DNA of 14,373 bases from JALZAA01 sp035316025. GTDB lineage: Bacteria; Actinomycetota; Acidimicrobiia; IMCC26256; JACDBD01. Made by a program: the position numbers and the translations under genes. The stretch's first letter is position 1. Each line of letters begins with the position of its first letter. Positions 7,259-13,351 of the stretch are shown here, one piece after another. Location of the stretch: contig DATFXL010000057.1 in the NCBI GenBank assembly GCA_035316025.1, positions 1 to 14,373 on the forward strand, given 5' to 3'. A model generated the notes under the pieces. That model worked only from the letters and a program-made list of their open reading frames with translations, made no database searches and was not told where the DNA came from.

Positions 7259-8371
7259 TCAGCCTTGGCCGAAGCGGTCGACGAGGTGCGTGTGCACGCC
7301 ATCGGGGTCGAGCTGCCGCGCAACGAGGTAGCCGGCGCCCATCCATCCCCGGCGCGTCCACTTCCCGAACGAGATGCGAGTGCCGCTCGATCCCGCCGCC
7401 GCCGGGAGCATCTTGACCCTCTCGAGGGACTCTTTCACCCCCCTTGGGCTCAGCGGATGGGCATCGGCGAACGCGTGCAGCAACACGGTGGCGAAGTCGT
7501 GGTTCATCAGCGGAACGACCCACTCGGGACGTCGCCCGTAGCTGGACTCGTACCGGTCGAGAAAGTCCTGCCCGACGGCGTTTCCCTCGTCGTACTGATC
7601 GACGCCCGTCCATCCGAGCATCGCCTTCCAGAGCGCATCGTGGAACCAAGCGTTCTGGAACGCGGTCCCCATGAAACGGGGCGGGTCCCAGTCGAGCGCC
7701 TGCAGCGTCGGGTTGACGTAGAGGACACCGAGGCCGAAGCCGCAGTGCACGAACGCCGTCGCCTTCGCCTCTTGCAGGGTGCGGAGCGCAGTCTCGACGT
7801 CCTGTGCGGTCTGCGCAATCCACTCCTCGGCGACGATGCGGATCCCGTTCGCGCGGCACGCTCGGCGGAAATTGCGGAGATACGTGTCACCGACGAGCGA
7901 CCCCTCGATCAGCGCGCCCACCTCGGTGTGCCCACCTTTGGCGAGCAGCTCCGCCCAGAAGATCGGCTCGTCCGTGAGCGATCCCTGCGGGAGCGAGAAC
8001 GTCCACTCACCCAGCCAGTCGTCGGTGCCCGTCATGCTCATCGCGGGAACCTTGAATCGCTCCTCGATCGCTTCGCGGGTGGGCACGCAGTTCTCGGTGA
8101 TGCCGGGCCCGAACACCGCGAGGCACCCTTCGTCCACGAGATCCCCGTAGGCGTCGATGACCGCCTTCACGGAGCCCTTGGGCAGGCCCCAGGTTTCACG
8201 CACCACGAGCTCCACCGGCCGGTCGACGACACCCTGCTCGAGCCCCTCCCGGAACACGAGCTCGAACGGTAGGAAGAAGTCGTCCAACAACTCGTGCGGG
8301 TGGTCGTCCGGGACCTTCCAGTCCATGAGGACGCCGAGCTTGATCGCTTCGGCATGACTCTCGAAGGACAC
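7259..8371 (-). CDS. ABC substrate-binding-like protein lacking a signal peptide
   Basis: 370 residues from GTG 8371, chosen because GGAGG (8376-8380) stands four bases upstream and because the longer start at 8437 would place the conserved 20-base motif within coding sequence. The chain begins directly with the binding-protein fold: AIKLGVLMDW at about 9-18, FFLPFELVFREGLEQG, then FGPGITENC and VPAMSMTGTDDW typical of the Peripla_BP_6/LivJ-like family; later FMGTAFQNAW and GVKESLERVK. No signal peptide or lipobox is visible. It may therefore stay in the cytoplasm as a ligand sensor or carrier, or be exported another way. It is unusually rich in Trp and acidic residues for this family. It heads the transcript with the AveC-like gene. 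Its ligand is unknown. Confidence 0.8.
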   Translation of the reverse strand: MSFESHAEAIKLGVLMDWKVPDDHPHELLDDFFLPFELVFREGLEQGVVDRPVELVVRETWGLPKGSVKAVIDAYGDLVDEGCLAVFGPGITENCVPTREAIEERFKVPAMSMTGTDDWLGEWTFSLPQGSLTDEPIFWAELLAKGGHTEVGALIEGSLVGDTYLRNFRRACRANGIRIVAEEWIAQTAQDVETALRTLQEAKATAFVHCGFGLGVLYVNPTLQALDWDPPRFMGTAFQNAWFHDALWKAMLGWTGVDQYDEGNAVGQDFLDRYESSYGRRPEWVVPLMNHDFATVLLHAFADAHPLSPRGVKESLERVKMLPAAAGSSGTRISFGKWTRRGWMGAGYLVARQLDPDGVHTHLVDRFGQG

Positions 8372-8375
8372 GTCG

Positions 8376-8380
8376 CCTCC
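8376..8380 (-). promoter_or_regulatory. Shine-Dalgarno GGAGG deciding the GTG 8371 start
   Basis: The minus strand reads AACGGAGGCGAC then GTG. This is a full GGAGG core with a 4-base spacer, far better than anything before the in-frame GTG at 8437. Confidence 0.7.
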
Positions 8381-8414
8381 GTTCCATCGCTCGCCTCGCC
8401 GGAGCGGCGACTGT

Positions 8415-8434
8415 AACCTGACGTTTGTTCCGCC
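8415..8434 (-). promoter_or_regulatory. Predicted TetR operator, site B
   Basis: AACCTGACGTTTGTTCCGCC on the plus strand, ending 44 bases before GTG 8371 of the binding-protein-like gene and lying in the 95-base gap after the CbbQ-type gene. It matches site A at 15 of 20 positions. Its presence suggests an internal promoter, separate from that of the VWA/CbbQ unit. Confidence 0.6.
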
Positions 8435-8441
8435 CACAACC

Positions 8442-8466
8442 GTGGTCGCCGGCGAACCGCGACCAC
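8442..8466 (-). terminator. Perfect 8-bp hairpin directly after the CbbQ-type gene
   Basis: GTGGTCGC (8442-8449) is the exact reverse complement of GCGACCAC (8459-8466), with a 9-base loop, beginning on the minus strand right after the TGA at 8467-8469. No U-tract follows, so it is not a classical rho-independent terminator. In high-GC actinobacteria such I-shaped hairpins can still terminate or protect the mRNA end. It lies just upstream of site B. Confidence 0.5.
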
Positions 8467-9264
8467 TCAGACCGGTTCGTCGTCCAGGTACGCGTCGATC
8501 ATCTCGACGAGGCCGGCGCTCACGACAGGGTCATCGGTCAGCGCGCCGGCGATGGCGCCTCGTGCCGCATCCCGGACCGGTAGCCCTTCTCCGACCAACC
8601 GACCGGCGGCGACGAGCACGCGCGTCGACGCGACCTCGCGGAGGGCCGCCCCCTCGAGACGACGGATCGCCTGGCCGAGCCGCACGAGCCGCTGCGCCAT
8701 CTCGTGATCGACCCCCGCCTCGTGCGCGACAACCTTCTCCTCGACATCGACGGGCGGGAAGTCGAGCTCGATCGCGACCATCCGCTGACGCGTCGAGTCC
8801 TTGAGGTCCTTCAAGACGCTCTGGTACCCGGGGTTGTAGGACACGACCAGGCAGAATCCCGGCGCGGCGTCGAGTGTGACGCCGAGGCGATCGATGGGGA
8901 GCTGGCGGCGATGGTCCGACAGCGGATGCAGCACAACGGTCGTGTCCTGCCTGGCTTCAACGACCTCGTCGAGGTAGCAGATCGCTCCTTCACGCACTGC
9001 CGTGGTCAGGGGCCCGTCGACCCACGCGGTCTCGTTGCCCTTGAGCAGGAACCGTCCGACGAGATCCGCCGTGGTGAGGTCGTCGTGACAGGCAACCGTC
9101 ACCAGCTGCCGCCCGAGGTCGTGAGCCATCGCCTCGACGAAGCGGGTCTTGCCACAGCCGGTCGGGCCCTTGAGCAGCACGGACAAGCCCTGCCGGTACG
9201 CGGCGCCGAACACCTGCTCCTCGTTGCCGACCGGCACGTAATACGGCCGTGTCCCCGGCGTCAC
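8467..9264 (-). CDS. CbbQ/NorQ-type MoxR AAA+ ATPase
   Basis: 265 residues from GTG 9264, whose first bases overlap the TGA of the upstream VWA gene (GTGA). AGAGGAG (9271-9277) precedes it at good spacing, so the in-frame extension to 9474 inside the VWA gene is not used. The N-terminal PYYVPVGNEEQVF is the signature opening of the CbbQ/NirQ/NorQ group. Motifs: Walker A GPTGCGKT (33-40), VACHDDLTTADLVGRF (57-72), Walker B AICYLDEVVEARQDTT (94-109; D99, E100), sensor-1 SYNPGYQSVLKDLK (142-155), arginine-finger region STRQR (157-161) and sensor-2 ASTR (212-215). Full family length with a C-terminal small domain. Family members form hexamers that work with a VWA protein to remodel a metal or cofactor enzyme (rubisco for CbbQO, nitric oxide reductase for NorQD). 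The client here is unknown, because neither rubisco nor NOR is present. Confidence 0.92.
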   Translation of the reverse strand: MTPGTRPYYVPVGNEEQVFGAAYRQGLSVLLKGPTGCGKTRFVEAMAHDLGRQLVTVACHDDLTTADLVGRFLLKGNETAWVDGPLTTAVREGAICYLDEVVEARQDTTVVLHPLSDHRRQLPIDRLGVTLDAAPGFCLVVSYNPGYQSVLKDLKDSTRQRMVAIELDFPPVDVEEKVVAHEAGVDHEMAQRLVRLGQAIRRLEGAALREVASTRVLVAAGRLVGEGLPVRDAARGAIAGALTDDPVVSAGLVEMIDAYLDDEPV

Positions 9265-10970
9265 GCCGTTCTCCTCTCGACCCGCAACCGCTCCCGCGTG
9301 CGGTGCGTGCGCTGCCACGCCCGGCGCCGCAGCTCCACCGACCGCAGCGCCGATCGGAACAGCGGACCCACCACTCCGGGGAGCTGGTCCTCCCGCGAGA
9401 TCCGGGCGTGGGCAGCAGTGCCGAAGACCCGTCGCAGTGCGTCGGGGTCGGTGGCCGCCGCGATGCTGAGACAAAGGCAGGCGGTGCCCCGGCGGCGCGC
9501 CTCGGCGAGCGCGCGGCGGGCGTCGGCCTCGCCGTACTCGCCCTCATAGCCGTGGTCGTACGCGAAACCGTCGGAGAAGACGACGAGCATGCGCCGCGAA
9601 GTTCCGCCGTTGGCCTCGAGAACCGCCGCGCCATGCCGGATCGCAGCGCCGAGCCGCGTGTACGCGCGGGGAACGACGCCATCCAGGCGCCGCAGCGCCG
9701 CCGTATCGAACGCGTCGTCGAAGTATTTGATCGGTAACACCTCGACCGCCGTCCGTCCCTGAGAGCGGAAGGCGTGAAGGGCGACTCGGTCACCGAGATC
9801 ACGCAAGGCGGCGACGAGCCCGGCCGCGGCCTCTCGCTGATGCTCGTGCACCGTCCCGCCCGCCGCGGCCGGCTCGCCGGCCGAACCCGAGACGTCGAGC
9901 AGTACCAGAACCGACAGGTCGCGCCGCGAGCGAACGGTATCCACGTACAGCGCTTCGTCGGGTGCGGATCCGGCGGCGTTCTCGACGTAGGCCTCGACGG
10001 CGGCGTCGAGGTCGATGTCGTGACCCTGCGGTTGCCGGCGACGCCGCTCGAGCTCCACGCCAAGACGCGCGAGGGCGTGACGTAGCGCGTCCGCACGAGG
10101 CGCACCGACCGCCGACTCGGGCGCCGGCTCCACCGCACGCTCGACCACGGTGCACCAGTTGCGGCGATAACGGCGTCGGAACACGTCCCATTCCGGATAG
10201 ACGGCGCTCGTACCCACGACGAGCTCGGCGTCGTCCGGGATCGAGGCGGCCCCGATCGTGAGGGCGGAGGGTCGTGCTACCCGGGTGGAGCGGCGCGATC
10301 GGTACGTCGGCACGTCGGCGCCGGGTGCATCGCTCCCACCCGGGCGCATCTCGCCCAGCAGGCGCTTCAACAACCGGCCGATGGGTCCACCGCCGCCGAC
10401 GGGGCTCGAGAGGAAGTCGAGAGCGGGCGTGTCGTCGTCGCTCTCGTCCCGGTCGAGGCTCTGCCGGGTGCCTTCGTTGCGCCACGGAAGGTGCCGGGCG
10501 AACGGTGCGTCGCCGGTGGGGTCGACCGGCGTGCGGACGCGTTTCGGACGGATCGCGCCGAAAACCTCGGGCGGATCGGGGACCCCGGCCCGACCGGTCG
10601 CCAGCTCGAGCGACTGTTCCGCCGACTCGCTGCGTGATGCGGTCTCCCGGTCGACGAGGCATCGCACGGAAGCGGGGAGAAGGTCCTGCATCGCCGCAAG
10701 CGCCCGGTGCCCCTCGAGGGCGAGGTACCGCCGAGTAGGCGTCGGTCTCCGGGCGAGCTTGTCCATGAGCGCGGGCGCGAGGCTCCCCGACGCGACCAGG
10801 GTGGCCTGGACCGCAAGGCTGTGCAGCGCATCGCGTTCATCCGCGTCGACAAAGATCGTCGTCCCATCGGTCCAGGCCAACTCACCGGGCTCGCCGGCGG
10901 CCACGTCCATCGGCTTCCCGGCGATCGCCGACACGAGCAACCGGAAGCGGCCGACGTCGACGTCCGGCAC
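9261..10970 (-). CDS. CbbO/NorD-type VWA (MIDAS) domain protein, partner of the CbbQ-type ATPase
   Basis: 569 residues from GTG 10970, four bases after AGGAGG (10975-10980); the adjacent GTG at 10973 is only one base from that site and less likely. Residues 1-125 are a helical region, 140-225 a charged, probably disordered stretch (DRDESDDDTP, then GGGG), and 255-275 hold YPEWDVFRRRYRRNWC, a phrase typical of NorD/CbbO proteins before the VWA domain. The VWA domain spans about 350-530: MIDAS LDVSGSAG (D359, S361, S363), YTRLG (T438) and SDGFAYDHGYEGEYGEADAR (D467), the last closely like NorD. Metal-dependent binding to a client is expected. The protein overlaps the ATPase gene downstream (GTGA), the usual arrangement for this pair. 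I expect cytosolic adaptor function for CbbQ-type hexamers; the client enzyme is not identified. Confidence 0.87.
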   Translation of the reverse strand: MPDVDVGRFRLLVSAIAGKPMDVAAGEPGELAWTDGTTIFVDADERDALHSLAVQATLVASGSLAPALMDKLARRPTPTRRYLALEGHRALAAMQDLLPASVRCLVDRETASRSESAEQSLELATGRAGVPDPPEVFGAIRPKRVRTPVDPTGDAPFARHLPWRNEGTRQSLDRDESDDDTPALDFLSSPVGGGGPIGRLLKRLLGEMRPGGSDAPGADVPTYRSRRSTRVARPSALTIGAASIPDDAELVVGTSAVYPEWDVFRRRYRRNWCTVVERAVEPAPESAVGAPRADALRHALARLGVELERRRRQPQGHDIDLDAAVEAYVENAAGSAPDEALYVDTVRSRRDLSVLVLLDVSGSAGEPAAAGGTVHEHQREAAAGLVAALRDLGDRVALHAFRSQGRTAVEVLPIKYFDDAFDTAALRRLDGVVPRAYTRLGAAIRHGAAVLEANGGTSRRMLVVFSDGFAYDHGYEGEYGEADARRALAEARRRGTACLCLSIAAATDPDALRRVFGTAAHARISREDQLPGVVGPLFRSALRSVELRRRAWQRTHRTRERLRVERRTA

Positions 10971-10974
10971 CACA

Positions 10975-10980
10975 CCTCCT
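10975..10980 (-). promoter_or_regulatory. Shine-Dalgarno AGGAGG before the VWA gene
   Basis: The minus strand reads GAGGAGGTGTGGTG. The perfect AGGAGG sits one base before the first GTG and four before the second, which favours GTG 10970. Confidence 0.55.
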
Positions 10981-11003
10981 CGGCATCAGGCGAACGCGTG
11001 CGT

Positions 11004-11023
11004 AACCTAATGGTTGGTTCACC
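11004..11023. promoter_or_regulatory. Predicted TetR operator, site C, shared by VWA and SDR genes
   Basis: AACCTAATGGTTGGTTCACC on the plus strand lies in the 116-base divergent gap, ending 34 bases from the VWA GTG and 64 bases from the SDR ATG. It keeps all nine columns invariant across the four sites and contains AACC-TAAT-GGTT as an internal inverted repeat. TAGGAT (11025-11030) right after it could be the -10 box of the SDR promoter, so bound protein would block it. Confidence 0.58.
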
Positions 11024-11086
11024 GTAGGATGCGTTTTCGCGTCCGGTCAATCGACGCGTCACGTCGCGAGGGGGAACCGGACAGGC

Positions 11087-12019
11087 ATGATCGACTTCAG
11101 CGGACAGGTGGTCGTCGTAACCGGAGCGGGCCGCGGTCTCGGGCGCTCGTACGCCAAGGAGCTCGCGCGACGAGGTGCGTCCGTCGTCGTAAACGACATC
11201 GGCGCCACGATGCACGGCGAGGGTTCGGACCCCGGCGTTGCGGACCGCGTCGTCGAGGAGATCGACCGCGCGGGTGGCCGTGCCGTGGCATCTCACGACT
11301 CGGTTGCGAGCCCGGAGGGCGGAGAGGCAATCGTGCGTGCGGCAGTCGACAGGTTTGGTGGTCTCGATGCGGTCGTGAGTAACGCCGGCATCTTTCAGAC
11401 GGTGGGTTTCGAGGAGCTCTCGACCAGCGACTGGCACCGCATGCTCGATGTGCACCTCGATGGCGGCTTCCACGTGAGCCAGCCGGCATTCCGGGTGATG
11501 AGGTCGCAGGGTTACGGCCGGTTCGTCTTCGTGGTCTCCTCGGCGGGGCTCTTCGGGCAACCCGAAGTCGCGCACTATGCGGCCGCCAAAGCCGGGCTCG
11601 TCGGGTTGGCAAACGTGATCGCGATCGAAGGCGCACAACACGGGATCCTCGCCAATACGGTGCTCCCGTTCGGATATTCGCGAATGGTCACCGAGACGGT
11701 CGGTGACCGTGAGCAGCTTCCCGACGAATCATCGTTCCTCCGCGCCATCGATCCCGAGCTCGTCGTGCCCATTGTGGTCTTCCTTGCCAGCCGAGCCTGT
11801 CAGCTCACGCACCAGAACTACTCGGCTTGTGCCGGCCTCTACGCCCGTGTCTTCATCGGCCTCGGCGACGGCTGGCTCGCGGAATCCGGCGGCGAGCCGA
11901 CCGCCGATGACGTCGCGTCACACGTGGACGAGATCTCCGCCACCGAGCCCTTCACCGTGCCGTCCTCGATCTTCGACGAGGTCGCGGACGTGTGCGAGCG
12001 GCTCGGGATCGCGGGCTGA
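11087..12019 (+). CDS. SDR-family oxidoreductase, MFE-2/17-beta-HSD4-like 3-hydroxyacyl-CoA dehydrogenase type
   Basis: 310 residues from ATG 11087, behind GAGGGGGAA. A full classical SDR Rossmann fold: TGAGRGLG cofactor loop (12-19), VVVNDIG (33-39), DSVAS (71-75), SNAGI (98-102), catalytic S151, Y164 and K168 (YAAAK). D37 at the end of beta-2 points to NAD(H) rather than NADP(H). The SDR active-site Asn is His in DVHLDGGF (H123), which I recall as common in MFE-2-like relatives. The opening MIDFSGQVVVVTGAGRGLGR and the long C-terminal tail (about 245-310, with YARVFIGLGDGWL) match this 300-residue group, which oxidises (3R)-hydroxyacyl-CoA or hydroxysteroid-like substrates. It is divergent from the VWA gene and convergent with the regulator, only 10 bases between stops. 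Substrate in this locus is unknown. Confidence 0.88.
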   Translation: MIDFSGQVVVVTGAGRGLGRSYAKELARRGASVVVNDIGATMHGEGSDPGVADRVVEEIDRAGGRAVASHDSVASPEGGEAIVRAAVDRFGGLDAVVSNAGIFQTVGFEELSTSDWHRMLDVHLDGGFHVSQPAFRVMRSQGYGRFVFVVSSAGLFGQPEVAHYAAAKAGLVGLANVIAIEGAQHGILANTVLPFGYSRMVTETVGDREQLPDESSFLRAIDPELVVPIVVFLASRACQLTHQNYSACAGLYARVFIGLGDGWLAESGGEPTADDVASHVDEISATEPFTVPSSIFDEVADVCERLGIAG

Positions 12020-12029
12020 CCTCACAGGA

Positions 12030-13271
12030 TCAGGAGCGCTTCGCCGCACCCCGCAGCACCGTGTCGCGCGCGAGCGCGTGCGCGGGGCCGACTCCCGCCT
12101 CCTGCACGATGCTCGGCGGCGTCCAGACGAGCTCCATCATCGAGAAGACGCGGGCGTCGGCGGACGCGCCCTCGATGCGCATCTCGCCGGCGCGAGTGCC
12201 GTTCGCGAGCAGCTCCTTCATCTGACGCCGCTGCTTCGCGAAGGTCCGGCCGAGGTTCAGCGAGGTCGGTGGTGTCTGCCGCAGCAAGGCGAGCTGGATC
12301 TTGAACTCTTCGCTGAACCGGTCGAGAAGGTTCGTGTTCATCCACATCAACGCGTCGAGCCGCTCGAGTGCCGAAGCATCGGACTCCAGCACCGCATCCC
12401 AGCCGCGTGTCACATTGTCCACGAACGAATGCATGATCGACGCGAGCAGCTCCTCCTTGGACCCGAACATCCGGTACACGGACGCGGTGCTGAGGCTTGC
12501 TGCGGCAGAGATGTCGCGCATCGTCGTCGCTTCATAGCCGCGACGCCCGAATTCGGCACGGGCGACCGCACGGAGCTGGGCGACGCGTTCGTCTTCTTCC
12601 GCGAATTCATTCCACGCCGCGATGACCTCACGGGCTGCTCGCATGGCCGGCGATCGATCGAGCGCCGCCTTCGACGGTAGCTGCACCGCCACGCCGTACA
12701 GGAAGATGCGGCACTTCTGCGCCGGAATGCCCTTTGCCCGCGCGCTGCTATGGAACGCTCCGACTCCGACGTGAAGCATGCTTTGGCACACGCGCTCGGC
12801 GAGCACCTCCAGGTCGATACCGGATCGGATCGCACTCGCCGTCGCGCCGGCTCGCAAGATCTCGAGCATGGCGCCGTCGATCGCGGTCGGTGTCTCGCGT
12901 GACAGCTCGACCAGCTCGTCACCGGTGACCTTCGGCGGGTCGTAGAGCGTCAGGATCAAGGCCGCCCGATGGCGCACCGCGCACGCGGCGATTGCTTCGC
13001 CGAACTCGATGATGCACTCCTCGACCGGCGCCGGTTCGAGGGAGTGCAGCGAGTCCGAGGCCTCCTTGGCGACTCGGTCGAGGTCGTCGCGGTAGCGCTC
13101 GACGAGCTCGACGATGATCGCCTCCTTCGAGTCGAAGTGGTGGTACAGGCTGCCCGGCAGGATCCCGGACGCATCCGCGATCTCTCTGAGCGATGTGCGC
13201 AGGCCCGACGATGCGAAGAGGGCGGCGGCCGTCTCGAGGATCTCGTCCCGGCGCGCCCCATCGGTCACCAT
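12030..13271 (-). CDS. Tandem (double) TetR-family transcriptional regulator
   Basis: 413 residues from ATG 13271, about twice the usual 190-220 of a TetR protein. Two complete DNA-binding heads are present. The first is at 8-55 (ILETAAALFASSGLRTSLREIADASGILPGSLYHHFDSKEAII); the second is at 229-277 (RAEFGRRGYEATTMRDISAAASLSTASVYRMFGSKEELL). Each is followed by a 120-150-residue helical ligand domain (about 60-205 and 280-405). Both heads keep the SLYHHF/SVYRMF recognition helix, so neither looks dead. TetR proteins normally work as homodimers, so this chain may act as an internal pseudo-dimer. The frame extends to a GTG at 13334, but that would place predicted operator site D in the coding region. 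The Shine-Dalgarno before ATG 13271 is weak, so translation may be leaderless. It is divergent from the P450 and is the best candidate to bind all four motifs. The ligand is unknown, likely an acyl-CoA or steroid-like metabolite. Confidence 0.9.
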   Translation of the reverse strand: MVTDGARRDEILETAAALFASSGLRTSLREIADASGILPGSLYHHFDSKEAIIVELVERYRDDLDRVAKEASDSLHSLEPAPVEECIIEFGEAIAACAVRHRAALILTLYDPPKVTGDELVELSRETPTAIDGAMLEILRAGATASAIRSGIDLEVLAERVCQSMLHVGVGAFHSSARAKGIPAQKCRIFLYGVAVQLPSKAALDRSPAMRAAREVIAAWNEFAEEDERVAQLRAVARAEFGRRGYEATTMRDISAAASLSTASVYRMFGSKEELLASIMHSFVDNVTRGWDAVLESDASALERLDALMWMNTNLLDRFSEEFKIQLALLRQTPPTSLNLGRTFAKQRRQMKELLANGTRAGEMRIEGASADARVFSMMELVWTPPSIVQEAGVGPAHALARDTVLRGAAKRS

Positions 13272-13310
13272 CGGACCAAACAGTAGTGACCCCCGGTGCC
13301 TCCCCGGTGC

Positions 13311-13330
13311 GACCAAACGTTCGTTTCGGC
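13311..13330. promoter_or_regulatory. Predicted TetR operator, site D, in regulator/P450 divergent promoter
   Basis: GACCAAACGTTCGTTTCGGC on the plus strand contains the inverted repeat AAACG-TT-CGTTT (13315-13326). It lies in the 80-base gap, ending 40 bases from the regulator ATG and 22 bases from the P450 ATG. This is the usual position for autoregulation and for repression of a divergent target. It fits the motif at sites A-C, with invariant positions 2-4, 7, 9, 11, 13, 17 and 20. Confidence 0.65.
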
Positions 13331-13351
13331 ACACCGGCTAGTGTCCGGCGC

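Noticed and set aside
5682..7859. Long minus-strand open frame (725 codons) in another frame across two genes
   Set aside because: It crosses two recognised genes and their boundary, and its translation is Arg/Pro/Ala-rich shadow sequence.
6044..8272. Long plus-strand open frame (742 codons) opposite the AveC-like and binding-protein genes
   Set aside because: Charged, repetitive Arg/Asp/His composition without any fold signal; the opposite strand has two coherent genes with good starts.
6034..8434. Reading the repeated motif simply as a core promoter (TAGGTT as -10)
   Set aside because: Conservation extends over 20 bases with a palindromic centre, TAGGTT is altered at sites B and D, and no -35 box stands at the right distance; overlap with a promoter remains possible.
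9265..9474. Longer N-terminus for the CbbQ-type ATPase
   Set aside because: The extra residues are Gly/Ala/Arg-rich shadow of the VWA gene; GTG 9264 has a good ribosome site and gives the standard family length.
12020..12029. Possible shared terminator between the convergent SDR and regulator genes
   Set aside because: Only 10 bases separate the stops and no inverted repeat is visible around them.
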